The position numbers were made by a program, and so were the translations under genes. Positions 15,398 through 24,328 of a stretch of DNA of 39,316 nucleotides are shown here, in pieces. The notes under the pieces were generated by a model. It saw only the letters and a program-made list of their open reading frames with translations. It was not told the DNA's origin and did not search any database. How positions within the stretch are numbered: the stretch's first letter is position 1; each line of letters opens with the position of its first letter. The DNA lies in NCBI GenBank assembly GCA_965656715.1, contig CBFHLR010000029.1:1-39316 (forward strand), given 5' to 3'. The DNA comes from Coraliomargarita sp965656715. GTDB lineage: Bacteria > Verrucomicrobiota > Verrucomicrobiia > Opitutales > Coraliomargaritaceae.

Positions 15398-17224
15398 CTA
15401 GTTGCTGACGTCTAAACGAATGAAGGCTTTATCTGCGCTATCGATGGGTGCACTTCTGCGGTAGGTCCATGTTTCGGTGCCATCGCCATTATCAATTACG
15501 GTTGGGCTGTTGACGCCGCTGCCGTCTGTTGGCCACGTTGATGTGAGGTCTTCGATCGTGTTGACTGTGTAACTGATCCCGTTTTCAGAATCAGCCCGCG
15601 TGTAGGTCAATTCGAGGTAACGTGTGTCGCTCTCGGTAACAAGCGCTTGCGTGGGAAGGATGCCAAAATCTGCTTGTGCGGCATTGCCGAGCAAGGCGAG
15701 TTCAAGGCCGTTCGGGACTCCATCGCCTTCAAAATCAGCTTCGAAACCTGCGGATGCATTCACATCGGGCGTCGTGCCAGTTTGCCCAAAGATCCAGGCA
15801 TCATAGGCGCTTGCGGTGGTCACCGTTGCTTTGGCTAGTGGGTCTCCGATCACGACTGATTGCCAAGACAGTTGAGGAATTGCGCACCATGCGGCTTCAA
15901 CGAAGGTAAAGCCTTGATTCAAAAATCGGTCTAGGAAGATCTCACTCTTCATGATGCCGAATGTGAAAGGCTCCCAGACTGGGCCAGTGGCGAAGGTGCC
16001 GCCAGCAGCGAACCATTCCTCGACTTGGGCTTGGTTGGCATTCCCGAGTCCGCCCAGGCCTTTGGCTCCAAAACTTTCATAGGCGGAGAAGCTGGCTCCG
16101 TTGACTAGTTGTCCCGAAAATGTGGCTAGGTAGGCGCGTATATTTGAATTTTTTCCGGTGTGATTTACTCCGTAGGAATGCAGGTGTAGGATCGGGCCAG
16201 TCACTTGCTGGTTTGGCGTATAGGCGATGGTGGCCGCGCTACCGATCAAGAAGGTAGAGTTGTCATTCCATTGAAGTTGAGGCCACTGACTGCTCAGGGA
16301 GTTGGCTGTATTCGAATAATCACTAAGTTGACTACCCGTGAGAGGGTCGAAGTATTCGTTCAGTGCCAAGCCATTCGATTTAATTGTCCCGTCACTGTCT
16401 AGCAGGATGGCATCGATGTCCTGACGAATCGAGATCGCTTGCGCACGATCAATCATGTCTTTGACGTCTTGCACTGCATCTGCATCGAGTCGAGCGGTGA
16501 GGTAGATATTACCCGGGCTAGATCGATTGAACGAAAAATTTGAGCCTGTGCCGAGTTCCCACCATCCGTAGGGGTTTCGTGGGTTATTGAAGAAATTTGC
16601 TCTGGAAAAAGTCAGGCTGCTGCTGGTGATCGAGCTTCTGGAAAAGCTGGAGAACCCCGAGCTTTCTTTAAAGTATGGGTTCAGCACTGCATTGTCAGCG
16701 TTCGAGTCGTGATCCCCACCATTTTCTCCTGAATCAAGGTCATGCTGGAGTAGTGTTAGCTCTGAATCGACCGAAGCAAATGTAGCGTTGCCGGCATTGT
16801 AGGCCGTGGCAGCTCCAGCGCCGCTGTTGCCTGCATTTGGGCTGTTTGGATCAATATTCTGAATACGATGAGGTAGATTTTTTGTTAGAACGATGACCTG
16901 AACTGTTTCTTCGAGATTGTTGTTGTCGAGGTGTGTGCGGATTGGATCGCGAATTTTGGATGCAAAGTCGGTATAGCTAATGTCGCCCGCAGTGACATTT
17001 GCATCATTCAAGTCAAAGCTGCGGACGCCGGTCCGGATCGATTTGTAATAATCATGGACTGCCTTACTGTCGCTATCAGTCGAGTTGTAGACGACGAGAA
17101 GATTCTCCTCGTTGATCGCATTCGCGACCTGAACGACCGTGGTCAGGCTTATCGCGAAGAGCAATGCACAGGCGTGCTTAACAACGCCTGGACGCTTCGT
17201 CCAAGTCTTGATCTGATTGCTCAT
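15398..17224 (-). CDS. TIGR03790 family secreted protein
   Basis: A 608-residue exported protein. It has a basic N-terminus and hydrophobic core (about 17-34) with likely cleavage after QVANA, followed directly by INEENLLVVYNSTDSDSKAV, which matches the start of the TIGR03790 family found in Verrucomicrobia, Planctomycetes and Acidobacteria. Further family-like blocks are VIVLTKNLPHRI, NPYGWWELG, LTARLDADAVQDVKDMIDRA and AAWCAIPQLSWQSVVIGDPLA. After this core a short segment AGFEADFEGDGVPNGLELAL has the Asp-rich calcium-loop style common in verrucomicrobial secreted proteins, then a beta-rich tail. Biochemical function is unknown. It is a single-gene unit, insulated from the upstream peptidase gene by the terminator at 17322. 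Confidence 0.88.
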   Translation of the reverse strand: MSNQIKTWTKRPGVVKHACALLFAISLTTVVQVANAINEENLLVVYNSTDSDSKAVHDYYKSIRTGVRSFDLNDANVTAGDISYTDFASKIRDPIRTHLDNNNLEETVQVIVLTKNLPHRIQNIDPNSPNAGNSGAGAATAYNAGNATFASVDSELTLLQHDLDSGENGGDHDSNADNAVLNPYFKESSGFSSFSRSSITSSSLTFSRANFFNNPRNPYGWWELGTGSNFSFNRSSPGNIYLTARLDADAVQDVKDMIDRAQAISIRQDIDAILLDSDGTIKSNGLALNEYFDPLTGSQLSDYSNTANSLSSQWPQLQWNDNSTFLIGSAATIAYTPNQQVTGPILHLHSYGVNHTGKNSNIRAYLATFSGQLVNGASFSAYESFGAKGLGGLGNANQAQVEEWFAAGGTFATGPVWEPFTFGIMKSEIFLDRFLNQGFTFVEAAWCAIPQLSWQSVVIGDPLAKATVTTASAYDAWIFGQTGTTPDVNASAGFEADFEGDGVPNGLELALLGNAAQADFGILPTQALVTESDTRYLELTYTRADSENGISYTVNTIEDLTSTWPTDGSGVNSPTVIDNGDGTETWTYRRSAPIDSADKAFIRLDVSN

Positions 17225-17321
17225 AGGGGGTGTTAAGCACTCTAATATGCTGAAAAGTTGCGATCAATTCAACCTTTGAGATTTTAAGAAATTGTGAATC
17301 AGTGACTTGCTGTAACACGTA

Positions 17322-17350
17322 AAAGGCTCCGACAGATCGTCGGAGCCTTT
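17322..17350 (-). terminator. Terminator of the zinc peptidase gene
   Basis: A perfect 12-bp stem (17322-17333 with 17339-17350, loop AGATC) with a short T-run on both strands. It lies 28 nt past the stop at 17378. Confidence 0.88.
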
Positions 17351-17377
17351 GGGGAATTACAGTTATCTGGGGAATGC

Positions 17378-18052
17378 CTAGTCCCTGCGGGCACCCATGA
17401 AGAGGTAGAGCAGCCAGCCAAGGCTGGATATGAAGGCTGCGACGTAGGTGTAGGCCGCGGCGTCCAAGGTCTTAGTGACGCCCGGCATTTCGTCCTGACC
17501 GACTATGCCGAGCGAGACGAGTTGCTGTTTCGCGCGCTTGCTGGCGTCGAATTCGACGGGCAGGGTGACCAGCTGGAAGAGCGTCAGCACGAGGAAGATG
17601 CCGATGCCGATCATCAGGAACATCGGAGCGCGTGGTCCGAACAGGAAAATGCTGCCGATGAAGTAGATCGGCAGGAGTTGGGACGCGAAATTGGTTACTG
17701 GGATGAGCTGCATACGTAGCTCCAGTGGCTTGTAGGCTTGCTTGTGCTGAATCGCGTGGCCTGCTTCGTGGGCGGCTACACCGAGGGCGGCGAGGCTGGT
17801 GCCCTGATAATTGTGCTCACTTAGGGCGAGGCGCTTGTTCTTTGGGTCGTAGTGGTCGGTGAGTGTGCCGTGGCAGGGCACGATTTCGACGTCGTTGATG
17901 CCAGCGCTCTCCATGACCGCTTGGGCTGCCTCGCGACCAGTGATACGTCCACGTGAGGGCACGCGCACATACTGATTGTAGGTGCTCTTGACTCTGTGTT
18001 GAGCCCAGAAGCCGATAATTATTGGAACGATGACGAGTAAAAGGTAGTCCAT
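17378..18052 (-). CDS. Membrane zinc metallopeptidase, YugP family
   Basis: A 224-residue protein starting at MDYLLLVIVP (18052); the longer frame upstream is not protein-like. An N-terminal helix (3-15) is followed by a soluble part with the zinc motif HEAGH at 95-99 (GVAAHEAGHAIQHKQ), SEHNYQGTSLAALGVA just before it, then hydrophobic segments near 120-165 and a last one at the C-terminus (YVAAFISSLGWLLYLFMGA). This matches Zn_peptidase_2 (B. subtilis YugP-like), predicted membrane-bound neutral zinc peptidases of unknown substrate. Length is typical. Divergent from the thioredoxin-like gene at 18190 across 137 bp. Confidence 0.9.
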   Translation of the reverse strand: MDYLLLVIVPIIIGFWAQHRVKSTYNQYVRVPSRGRITGREAAQAVMESAGINDVEIVPCHGTLTDHYDPKNKRLALSEHNYQGTSLAALGVAAHEAGHAIQHKQAYKPLELRMQLIPVTNFASQLLPIYFIGSIFLFGPRAPMFLMIGIGIFLVLTLFQLVTLPVEFDASKRAKQQLVSLGIVGQDEMPGVTKTLDAAAYTYVAAFISSLGWLLYLFMGARRD

Positions 18053-18189
18053 GGAATTTAATACTGTGTATGCTTGGAACTTATTGGGTTGAGTTTGTTC
18101 CAATTGCGTCCAGCTATTATGTGCTGTGGTTTTCGCTCTTCGGATCAACATATTCTGGAATAAATCTCTTTATCACGAATCAAGCATAC

Positions 18190-18753
18190 ATGGAAAAAAC
18201 ATCGAATGGATTTATAAGCATTCGCAGTGGCGTCGCGTTGGTGGGCGCTCTCGGAATCGCATTTTTCGGATATACGCTCTTAAAACCTCAGGAGGAGCTT
18301 CTGGTGGACTTGCCCGTAGAGGAGGCGGTTAAGGAGACTGTGGAGGCACCTCTTGTTTGGCATGAAGATTTTATGGCTGCGCGGGAAATTGCGCGTGAGC
18401 AGGGTCGCACGCTGCTGGTTAATTTTACCGGGTCGGATTGGTGTGGACCATGTATTGCCTTGGAGAAGAACGTATTCAGTCAGCCTGCATTTCTCGACTA
18501 TGCAGCGGAGTCGCTCGTTCTTGTGAAGGTCGATTTTCCGAGTCGTGTTGAGCAATCTCAGGAGCTTATGGAGCGCAATGAACGCCTGAGCGTAGCGATG
18601 AATGTGAATAACAGGCTTCCGACCATTGTCCTGCTCGACTCGAAGGGTGTTATCATTGATAAAACCGGCTTTATGGATGTCGATTCGGAGTCATATGTGC
18701 AACACCTGAAAGAATTGATTGCTGTTGAGCCCACAGCTGTGGCTGAGAACTAG
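18190..18753 (+). CDS. Membrane-anchored thioredoxin-like protein
   Basis: A 187-residue protein. The start chosen is the ATG at 18190 (MEKTSNGFIS) because it directly precedes the anchor helix (VALVGALGIAFFGYTLL); the frame opens 40 codons earlier but that would overlap the promoter of the divergent peptidase. No good ribosome-binding site is seen. The thioredoxin fold follows: WHEDFMAAREIAREQGRTLL, then NFTGSDWCGPCIALEKNVF with the WCGPC redox pair, then LPTIVLLDSKG with the cis-Pro. It resembles thioredoxin_7/DUF255-type domains. Probably a periplasm-facing disulfide reductase or isomerase. Single gene, followed by a terminator. Confidence 0.88.
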   Translation: MEKTSNGFISIRSGVALVGALGIAFFGYTLLKPQEELLVDLPVEEAVKETVEAPLVWHEDFMAAREIAREQGRTLLVNFTGSDWCGPCIALEKNVFSQPAFLDYAAESLVLVKVDFPSRVEQSQELMERNERLSVAMNVNNRLPTIVLLDSKGVIIDKTGFMDVDSESYVQHLKELIAVEPTAVAEN

Positions 18754-18771
18754 TCTTTACCTATCCCCCTG

Positions 18772-18830
18772 CCGGCTTTTCGGGCTGACTCGACCAGATT
18801 TGGTTGGGCGCCTGGGAAGCCGGTTTTTTT
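18772..18830 (+). terminator. Terminator of the thioredoxin-like gene
   Basis: CCGGCTT (18772-18778) pairs with AAGCCGG (18817-18823), followed by seven T. An inner hairpin CGACCA-GATT-TGGTTG lies between the arms. Confidence 0.75.
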
Positions 18831-18866
18831 GTGCGCGGATGATGTGATGCCTTTGGTGAATCGGAA

Positions 18867-19700
18867 TTACCCCTTACGCTGGTCGATTAAATGCACGTCG
18901 CGCTGCGGGAATGGGATTTCAATCGCAGTCTTTTGAAGTGCTTTGTGAACGGCGAGGTTCAGCGCGTAGCGCATTCGATGGTAGCTGGCAGTCGGCACCC
19001 ATACACGATAGCCGATGTTGATGGAGGAGTCTTCAAACGCCTCAATTCCAACATCGGGCTCTCGACTCGCATCGATCCCCTCGATCGATTTGACGGCCTC
19101 AGTAATGACCTGAATAGCTTGCTCGGGGTCGCTCGCATAGGCAATGCCTACTTCTGCTTCGACCACTTTGTAAGTGTTCGAGTTGATGAAAATCTCTCCG
19201 AGCACCTTGCGGTTCGGAATGGTGATACGCTCCTCGTCTTCGTTGAGCAGTTGTGTGTTACCTAGGTTGACTGAGTCGACGACGCCGCAGAGCCCGTTGA
19301 GGGTCAGAGTGTCGCCGACCTTAAACGGGCGCGTTACGATTAGCACGACACCAGAGCCGTAGTTCGAGATCGGGCCTTGCACTGCCAAGCTTAAGCCGAA
19401 GGCACTGGCGCCAATTACAGCAACAAAAGGTGTGATGGGGATGCCTGCTTTGCTGAGTGCCATGACGACTGCGAAAACGATGATCAGCGTTTTCGCAAAG
19501 CCCGCAAAGAAGCGTGCGAGGGTGATATCAATCGAGCGCTTTCCGCAGAACTTGAGGATTAAATTGGAGATGCTTTTTCCCAGCCAGAATCCGATGGCGA
19601 CCATCGCAACGGCAATTGCCCAATTGGCTCCGTTTTTCGTGACCTCGACGATCAATTGGTCTTTCCACGCACTGAATTGTTCTAACTGTTCCTCTCCCAT
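18867..19700 (-). CDS. mscS: Small-conductance mechanosensitive channel, MscS family
   Basis: A 277-residue protein with the compact MscS layout: three N-terminal helices (about 27-45, 63-85, 90-110), the third being Ala/Gly-rich and pore-lining (VIGASAFGLSLAVQGPISNYGSGVVLIVTRPFKVGD, here quoted only to locate 95-130), then the beta domain with RITIPNRKVLGEIFINSN and an alpha/beta C-terminal domain ending KALQKTAIEIPFPQRDVHL. It opens under membrane tension to release solutes during hypo-osmotic shock. Length is close to E. coli MscS (286). It starts 39 bp after the gluQ stop on the same strand, so co-transcription is likely, though no functional link is evident. Confidence 0.93.
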   Translation of the reverse strand: MGEEQLEQFSAWKDQLIVEVTKNGANWAIAVAMVAIGFWLGKSISNLILKFCGKRSIDITLARFFAGFAKTLIIVFAVVMALSKAGIPITPFVAVIGASAFGLSLAVQGPISNYGSGVVLIVTRPFKVGDTLTLNGLCGVVDSVNLGNTQLLNEDEERITIPNRKVLGEIFINSNTYKVVEAEVGIAYASDPEQAIQVITEAVKSIEGIDASREPDVGIEAFEDSSINIGYRVWVPTASYHRMRYALNLAVHKALQKTAIEIPFPQRDVHLIDQRKG

Positions 19701-19739
19701 AGCTGTATCCTAAAAACTGCTTCGAGCGGCTTTGCACGC

Positions 19740-20603
19740 TCAATCGTCTAGCCCGGACCACCAGTCATCCGAGTTGCGTAATTGCTCTGGAGTGTGCCCT
19801 GCTTCGCGAAGTTCACGCAAGGTCAACGAGCGATGACGCTTGGCCAAGCGGCGGCCATCCGTATCGCACAGCAAGGGCGTGTGGTAAAAGGCGGGCGGCT
19901 TGAGCCCGAGTGCATCGTATATGAGCAACTGGCGTGCTGTGGAGATCAGTAAGTCTTCGCCGCGCACCACTTCGGTGATGCCCATGGCATTATCGTCGAC
20001 CACCACGGCCAGTTCATACGCAGGCACGCCATCTTTGCGCCAAATCAGGAAGTCGCCGAAATCCCGCAAGCACTCAAAAGCGCAAGGCCCGAGACGGACA
20101 TCATCGAATTTTACCGTATAGTCATCCGGCACGCGGAAGCGCCAGTTGACTTCGCCGGGTGCTTTTTCGGTCTTTCCGGTTCCGAGCGGTGGGCGCCAGC
20201 TTTCTGGGTAGATCGGTTCGGCGTCGTCTTCGGCGTGCGGTGCTTGTGTTGCATTCGCAACGTCTTTGCGCGATTTACGACATGGATAAATGAAGCCTGC
20301 TTCTTTGAGGTGCTTCCATGCATCCAGAAAGAGTGTGGTGCGCTCGCTTTGTGTATAGGGGCCAACGGGGCCGCCAACATTTGGGCCTTCAGACCATTCA
20401 CATCCGAACCAGCGCAGGTCTTCGAGAGCACCATCCGAATACTCAGCTTTGCAGCGCTGGGGGTCCAAATCCTCGTTGCGATAGATCAGCGTGCCGCCTG
20501 CCTCGCGTGCTCGTTCCATTGCCATCCAAAACGTGCGCGCATGACCAAGGTGTAAATAACCCGTCGGGGTCGGTGCTATGCGGCCGCGATATGTGGAACT
20601 CAT
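19740..20603 (-). CDS. gluQ: Glutamyl-Q tRNA(Asp) synthetase
   Basis: A 287-residue paralogue of the GluRS catalytic domain lacking the anticodon-binding half. The start is MSSTYRGRIAPTPTG (20603). Signatures are the HIGH-type HLGHART, IYRNEDLDPQRC, the tRNA-synthetase core VVVDDNAMGITEVVRGEDLL, and a KMSKS-region LAKRHRSLTL. GluQ activates glutamate and attaches it to queuosine 34 of tRNA-Asp. Of the zinc ligands of the E. coli enzyme (three Cys and one Tyr) only one Cys is visible (IYPCRKSRK), so the zinc site seems lost, as in some other GluQ proteins. Followed by mscS. Confidence 0.92.
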   Translation of the reverse strand: MSSTYRGRIAPTPTGYLHLGHARTFWMAMERAREAGGTLIYRNEDLDPQRCKAEYSDGALEDLRWFGCEWSEGPNVGGPVGPYTQSERTTLFLDAWKHLKEAGFIYPCRKSRKDVANATQAPHAEDDAEPIYPESWRPPLGTGKTEKAPGEVNWRFRVPDDYTVKFDDVRLGPCAFECLRDFGDFLIWRKDGVPAYELAVVVDDNAMGITEVVRGEDLLISTARQLLIYDALGLKPPAFYHTPLLCDTDGRRLAKRHRSLTLRELREAGHTPEQLRNSDDWWSGLDD

Positions 20604-20661
20604 TACCCACACATACAATTCAACTTCGGCGCACTTGCAAGCAGCGGTTAGCAACAGGCAC

Positions 20662-20693
20662 AAAAAAGGTGGCACCCGCGAGCAGTGCCACCT
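20662..20693 (-). terminator. Terminator of the 20731-22239 gene
   Basis: AGGTGGCAC (20667-20675) pairs with GTGCCACCT (20685-20693). Six A on the plus strand give the U-run on the minus transcript. 37 nt past the stop codon. Confidence 0.88.
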
Positions 20694-20730
20694 CTTTGTT
20701 GTGTTAGTTAGTTATGGTGCTTGTTATAAA

Positions 20731-22239
20731 TCAGAACGAAGAAGTGATCACACGTCCATCCGGAAGTTCGACACTCAATTCTTCGGTTTCGGCAGTGATA
20801 ACGATGTCATCATAGCTCTCGCCAAGAACGGATTCGATGTCGCTCACGCCGTAGTTTTCCTTGGCTTCAAGGAGCTGTTTATAGCTGATTTCATTCACGC
20901 CTTCATCGAGCATGTGGATCTGTCCAGCGGTTAGGATGGTGCTCAGGTTGAACTCGATTTGCTCCTCGTCGGTCATGCCCATATCCATATCGAAGTCATC
21001 GCCTCCCATAGCTTGGCTGAACATGTAGTAGGGCACCGCAACCGATGCAGCGATACCACCGCCAACGATTGCTGGAAGCGCGGTCACTGCCTGCTTGTAA
21101 GAGTAGCTGGCATAGACCTCGCTATAGACTGCATCCTCGGTGATCACGGTGGCACCCACCGCTGGCTTCATGAAATCGCCAAGTAGGAGGTCGAAGGCTT
21201 TATGTCCGGCATCCAAATATGGGGCGGCTGCGGGGATTTCCTCAAACATCGCAAACATGGATTCGATGTCACCGGCAGCACCTTCGGCGTAGCTATACCA
21301 GTGAGCCTTTTCGGGAAGGAGCGCCTTATATGGCTGGAATGCTTCACTATCTGCGAGCTTGGGGCCCTCAGAGTATGGTCCCCAGTCGGCGTGGGTATAA
21401 ATATGTAGCGAGCCATCCGCTGCGTGCTTGAGAAAGAGCCCCATGTCTTCTTGGCCCGTAAGGGCACTCAAGTCGGCGACCGTGGCGCCATTCACTTCGG
21501 AGAAAATGACTGGCATGCCTTCCTCGAGCGCTTTCAGGCGATCAACCAAAGGGCCTGCGTTCTCTGCACTCGCCCAAATTTTGTAGGTGGGCTCAAGGTC
21601 CTCCGTATATCCCTGCTGCATGCAGAATTCGAAGTGCCCGGAGAATACGTCGATAATTTCATTAGCGGTGATGTCCGTGCCTGGCACCGGAGTGTTCAGC
21701 TGCTGCTCAATCATTTGTGTGCCCATCGCCCCCATATATTGAGTCATGAGCTCTTGTGCGATATCGCGTAGTGGAGTTAGATAGAGTGGCCCTGAGACCA
21801 CGGTGTTGGCGTCTGCGGGTGCGCGCTTGGCGAGTTCGAAGCCCTTCATCGGTTGATCGGCACTGCCATACATTGCGAACAAGCCGGAGAGCTCGCCATT
21901 GGTGAGCATCACGGAGCGGTTGGCCTGTAGGCCATTTTCGATCGCTTTCGAGCTGATTCCGAGCCCCTGCATGCTGCCAAATCCGAGTTGCCCAAAGAGT
22001 TGTTCAAAATTGATGGGTGGCACCATTAATGCAGCCTCGGGCGAAGCCGCATGCACGTCGGCAAGGATGGCATTGAGCTGCTGTCCGATCTCGGCACCGT
22101 CGCCGGCGAAATCGATGAACGCGACGAAGGAGCCGTCGGTATCGAGATACTTTGAGGCGTCTTCAAAAGACGCGGCGTTAACGAGAAGGGGAGCTGCTAG
22201 GCTTGCAGCACTAAGGAGGGATTTTCCAAGTAACTTCAT
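20731..22239 (-). CDS. Secreted protein of unknown function with possible pilin-like C-terminus
   Basis: A 502-residue protein with a signal peptide (MKLLGKSLLSAASLAAPLLV, cleavage near NA-AS). I do not recognise the main part (about 25-385), a mixed alpha/beta region with statements such as FVAFIDFAGDGAEIGQQLNAIL and AGPLVDRLKALEEGMPVIFSE; it is reminiscent of DUF3352-type secreted proteins, uncertainly. From about 388 the sequence changes: ALPAIVGGGIAASVAVPYYM followed by an acidic stretch, FNLSTILTAGQIHMLDEGV, SYKQLLEAKENYG and a final ELSVELPDGRVITSSF. This order resembles the C-terminal globular part of verrucomicrobial prepilin-like proteins, but without the GFTLIE leader. Single gene with its own terminator, divergent from the helicase gene. 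Confidence 0.8.
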   Translation of the reverse strand: MKLLGKSLLSAASLAAPLLVNAASFEDASKYLDTDGSFVAFIDFAGDGAEIGQQLNAILADVHAASPEAALMVPPINFEQLFGQLGFGSMQGLGISSKAIENGLQANRSVMLTNGELSGLFAMYGSADQPMKGFELAKRAPADANTVVSGPLYLTPLRDIAQELMTQYMGAMGTQMIEQQLNTPVPGTDITANEIIDVFSGHFEFCMQQGYTEDLEPTYKIWASAENAGPLVDRLKALEEGMPVIFSEVNGATVADLSALTGQEDMGLFLKHAADGSLHIYTHADWGPYSEGPKLADSEAFQPYKALLPEKAHWYSYAEGAAGDIESMFAMFEEIPAAAPYLDAGHKAFDLLLGDFMKPAVGATVITEDAVYSEVYASYSYKQAVTALPAIVGGGIAASVAVPYYMFSQAMGGDDFDMDMGMTDEEQIEFNLSTILTAGQIHMLDEGVNEISYKQLLEAKENYGVSDIESVLGESYDDIVITAETEELSVELPDGRVITSSF

Positions 22240-22467
22240 AATGCTTCGTGAACGAGATCTTCTAGAATCATACTGTTTGGGGATAAGTCAATGGGGGAGT
22301 GTGGACTTGCTGGAGTGTCACAGGGCGTTGCGGATTCGGAGTTGCTTTCTCCTTGATTCCCAAAGAAATACCGCCACTGTGCAGCTTTTCTCGCTTTCGG
22401 CAGGTGCCGGGAGTTTCAATTGGACCCGGGTGATGATTTGGCCGGGCACTTCAACACTCAGGTTATT

Positions 22468-23685
22468 ATGTCATTTAAAGAACTGGGCCTTTCGCCCATG
22501 ATCCTCGCTGCAATCGAAGAATCCGGTTACACCGAGCCAACTCCCATTCAAGCGGGGGCGATCCCCCACATTATCGCTGGTCGTGATGTGATCGGATCTG
22601 CGCAAACCGGCACCGGTAAAACGGCAGCCTTTGCGTTGCCAGCGCTTCATATCCTAGGTGGTCACCGTAAAGGTGCGGCTCCTCGCTGTCTAGTGCTGGG
22701 TCCCACTCGTGAACTCGCCGCGCAGGTCGAAGGTCAATTTAAGAAATACGGCAAGGGCTCTGAGCCAAAGTGCTGTCTCATTCATGGTGGCGTCGGCTAT
22801 GGAAAACAACGCGAAGAGCTCGCCGCAGGTGCGGATGTAGTGATCGCGACGCCAGGTCGCTTACTGGATCATATTCAACAGAAGACATTTGATCTTCGTT
22901 CTATTGAGTTACTGATTCTCGACGAAGTGGATCGTATGCTCGACATGGGGTTCATCGACGACGTTCAGCGGATCATTAAGCTGTGCAACAAAAACCGCCA
23001 AACACTGCTCTTTTCCGCAACGGTCTCTGAAGAGATCAAGCGTCTCATTGCTCGCAGCCTGAAAGATCCGGTCGAAGTCGCGATCAGCATTAAGATTTCA
23101 CCTGCTGAGACCGTGAAGCACGAGGTCTATCCAGTCGGCGCGATGCAGAAGTTCGACCTCCTCGTTGCGCTGATTGAGAGCATGGAAGTCGACAGTATGA
23201 TCATCTTCTGTCGCATGAAGGTGGGCGCGGATCGCATTACCCGTTGGCTACAAGAGCGGAAATACAGCTGTGCCGCGATGCACTCGAACTTGCCGCAGAA
23301 AGCGCGCACTAAGGCGCTGGATCGCTTCAAGAATGGGGAGATCAAAATTCTCGTGGCCACCGATATTGCTTCACGTGGCTTGGATATCGCCAACGTCACG
23401 CACGTGATCAACTACGATGTGCCGGAGCATGCTGAGGATTATGTTCACCGTATTGGCCGCACAGGCCGCGCTCAGCGTGAAGGCGATGCTGCGACGATTC
23501 TCGCGCCGGATGAACAAAGCAAACTCGACGCGATCGAGAAATTTATCGATGCACAGATTCCGCAGCGCAAACTCGAAGGCTTTAACTATTTCCACGAGCC
23601 GATGATCCGTGATGCCGTTGACACGAAGCCGAAGCGTCGTCGTCGCAACTCTGCGAGCAGTAAATTCGGCCGCCGTCGCCGATAG
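22468..23685 (+). CDS. DEAD-box ATP-dependent RNA helicase, RhlE-like
   Basis: A 405-residue helicase starting at MSFKELGLSP (22468); an in-frame ATG 16 codons upstream adds residues unlike the family. In order: Q motif (F3 ... GYTEPTPIQ, 20-28), Walker A AQTGTGKT (45-52), PTRELA (79-84), motif II DEVD (152-155, usual form DEAD), SAT (183-185), then the second RecA domain with ARTKALDRFKNGEIKILVAT and HRIGRTGRA. The C-terminus is a short basic tail (KPKRRRRNSASSKFGRRRR). Such helicases remodel RNA in ribosome assembly or decay; a cold-induced role is common but nothing here shows it. Only the variant motif II is unusual. Single gene. Confidence 0.93.
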   Translation: MSFKELGLSPMILAAIEESGYTEPTPIQAGAIPHIIAGRDVIGSAQTGTGKTAAFALPALHILGGHRKGAAPRCLVLGPTRELAAQVEGQFKKYGKGSEPKCCLIHGGVGYGKQREELAAGADVVIATPGRLLDHIQQKTFDLRSIELLILDEVDRMLDMGFIDDVQRIIKLCNKNRQTLLFSATVSEEIKRLIARSLKDPVEVAISIKISPAETVKHEVYPVGAMQKFDLLVALIESMEVDSMIIFCRMKVGADRITRWLQERKYSCAAMHSNLPQKARTKALDRFKNGEIKILVATDIASRGLDIANVTHVINYDVPEHAEDYVHRIGRTGRAQREGDAATILAPDEQSKLDAIEKFIDAQIPQRKLEGFNYFHEPMIRDAVDTKPKRRRRNSASSKFGRRRR

Positions 23686-23731
23686 TTGAATTTTGGATAC
23701 AGGGTTGGGGTCCCGCCTTTCTCTGGCATGA

Positions 23732-23826
23732 GCCTGCCGAATGCAGGCGGTTCAACGCTGTTTTTCTGTAGCACAGGCATCTTGCCTGTGTCCGCTTGGC
23801 CTGGATACTCAGGCGGGACGCCTGAG
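23732..23826. repeat. Cluster of three palindromes between convergent genes
   Basis: GCCTGC-CGAAT-GCAGGC (23732-23748), CACAGGC-ATCTT-GCCTGTG (23772-23790) and CTCAGGC-GGGAC-GCCTGAG (23808-23826) share a 6-7 bp stem, a 5-nt loop and the (C)AGGC arm. The second has the same arms as the palindrome at 3161-3179. They fill the gap between the helicase stop and the convergent small gene. Confidence 0.75.
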
Positions 23827-24237
23827 CTACGCCTCAAATAGCACCTCAACGGCGTCACCGCTGCTGTTGAGGGTTTCGACTTTGCTGAGACGAATGCCTG
23901 GGATGGTGCCCTTGATAACTGTCTCTAAGGGCTTCAGGTCAGTGGCTTCGCGTTGCTGCACTTCACCTTGCTCGATGGTGTGAATGCGGTAGGCGACTTC
24001 GGGGCTACGCAGTCGACGTAATTTCGGTGGCCCTTTGGGCTTCGCGGCTTTGGCGGCCTTCTTCTTGGCCTTGCGCTTTACGCTGCTCGGAGGAATCGCC
24101 TCCGGAGCGGGGAAGGGATAGTCGCCTCCGAGGAGCTCGTTGATCGATTGCTCGATACTGCCCACGCGCGCAAAGGCCACTTCTCGTTCTATGAGAAGGC
24201 CGTTGATGGCAATGAGCTCTTCGGTAGAGATCGACAT
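23827..24237 (-). CDS. Small protein of unknown function, paralogue of 24329-24739 (basic linker)
   Basis: A 136-residue protein starting at MSISTEELIAINGLLIERE (24237). I recognise no named family. The N-terminal 40 residues form a helical segment (LLIEREVAFARVGSIEQSIN) followed by YPFPAPEAIPP. The upstream neighbour has LLEEREAAYRRISELEGQVE then FPFPEPPVPV, so the two are paralogues over about 45 residues. Here the motif is followed by a strongly basic linker (KRKAKKKAAKAAKPK, about 67-81) and a distinct C-terminal domain of about 55 residues (SPEVAYRIHTIEQGEVQQRE ... AVEVLFEA). The basic linker suggests binding to nucleic acid or to the acidic tail of its paralogue; this is inference. Confidence 0.72.
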   Translation of the reverse strand: MSISTEELIAINGLLIEREVAFARVGSIEQSINELLGGDYPFPAPEAIPPSSVKRKAKKKAAKAAKPKGPPKLRRLRSPEVAYRIHTIEQGEVQQREATDLKPLETVIKGTIPGIRLSKVETLNSSGDAVEVLFEA

Positions 24238-24328
24238 GGAGCACGCTTTGCGTGCAGTTGCTAGTTTCAAGTTGTTAGTTGTCAGGCGTGAGAAGCCTAA
24301 GCACTAACTACTAAAGACTAAGAACTGC

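Noticed and set aside
22310..22335. TGTCAC...TTGC resembling a sigma-54 promoter before the helicase gene
   Set aside because: The -24 GG is not present and the spacing is one base too long.
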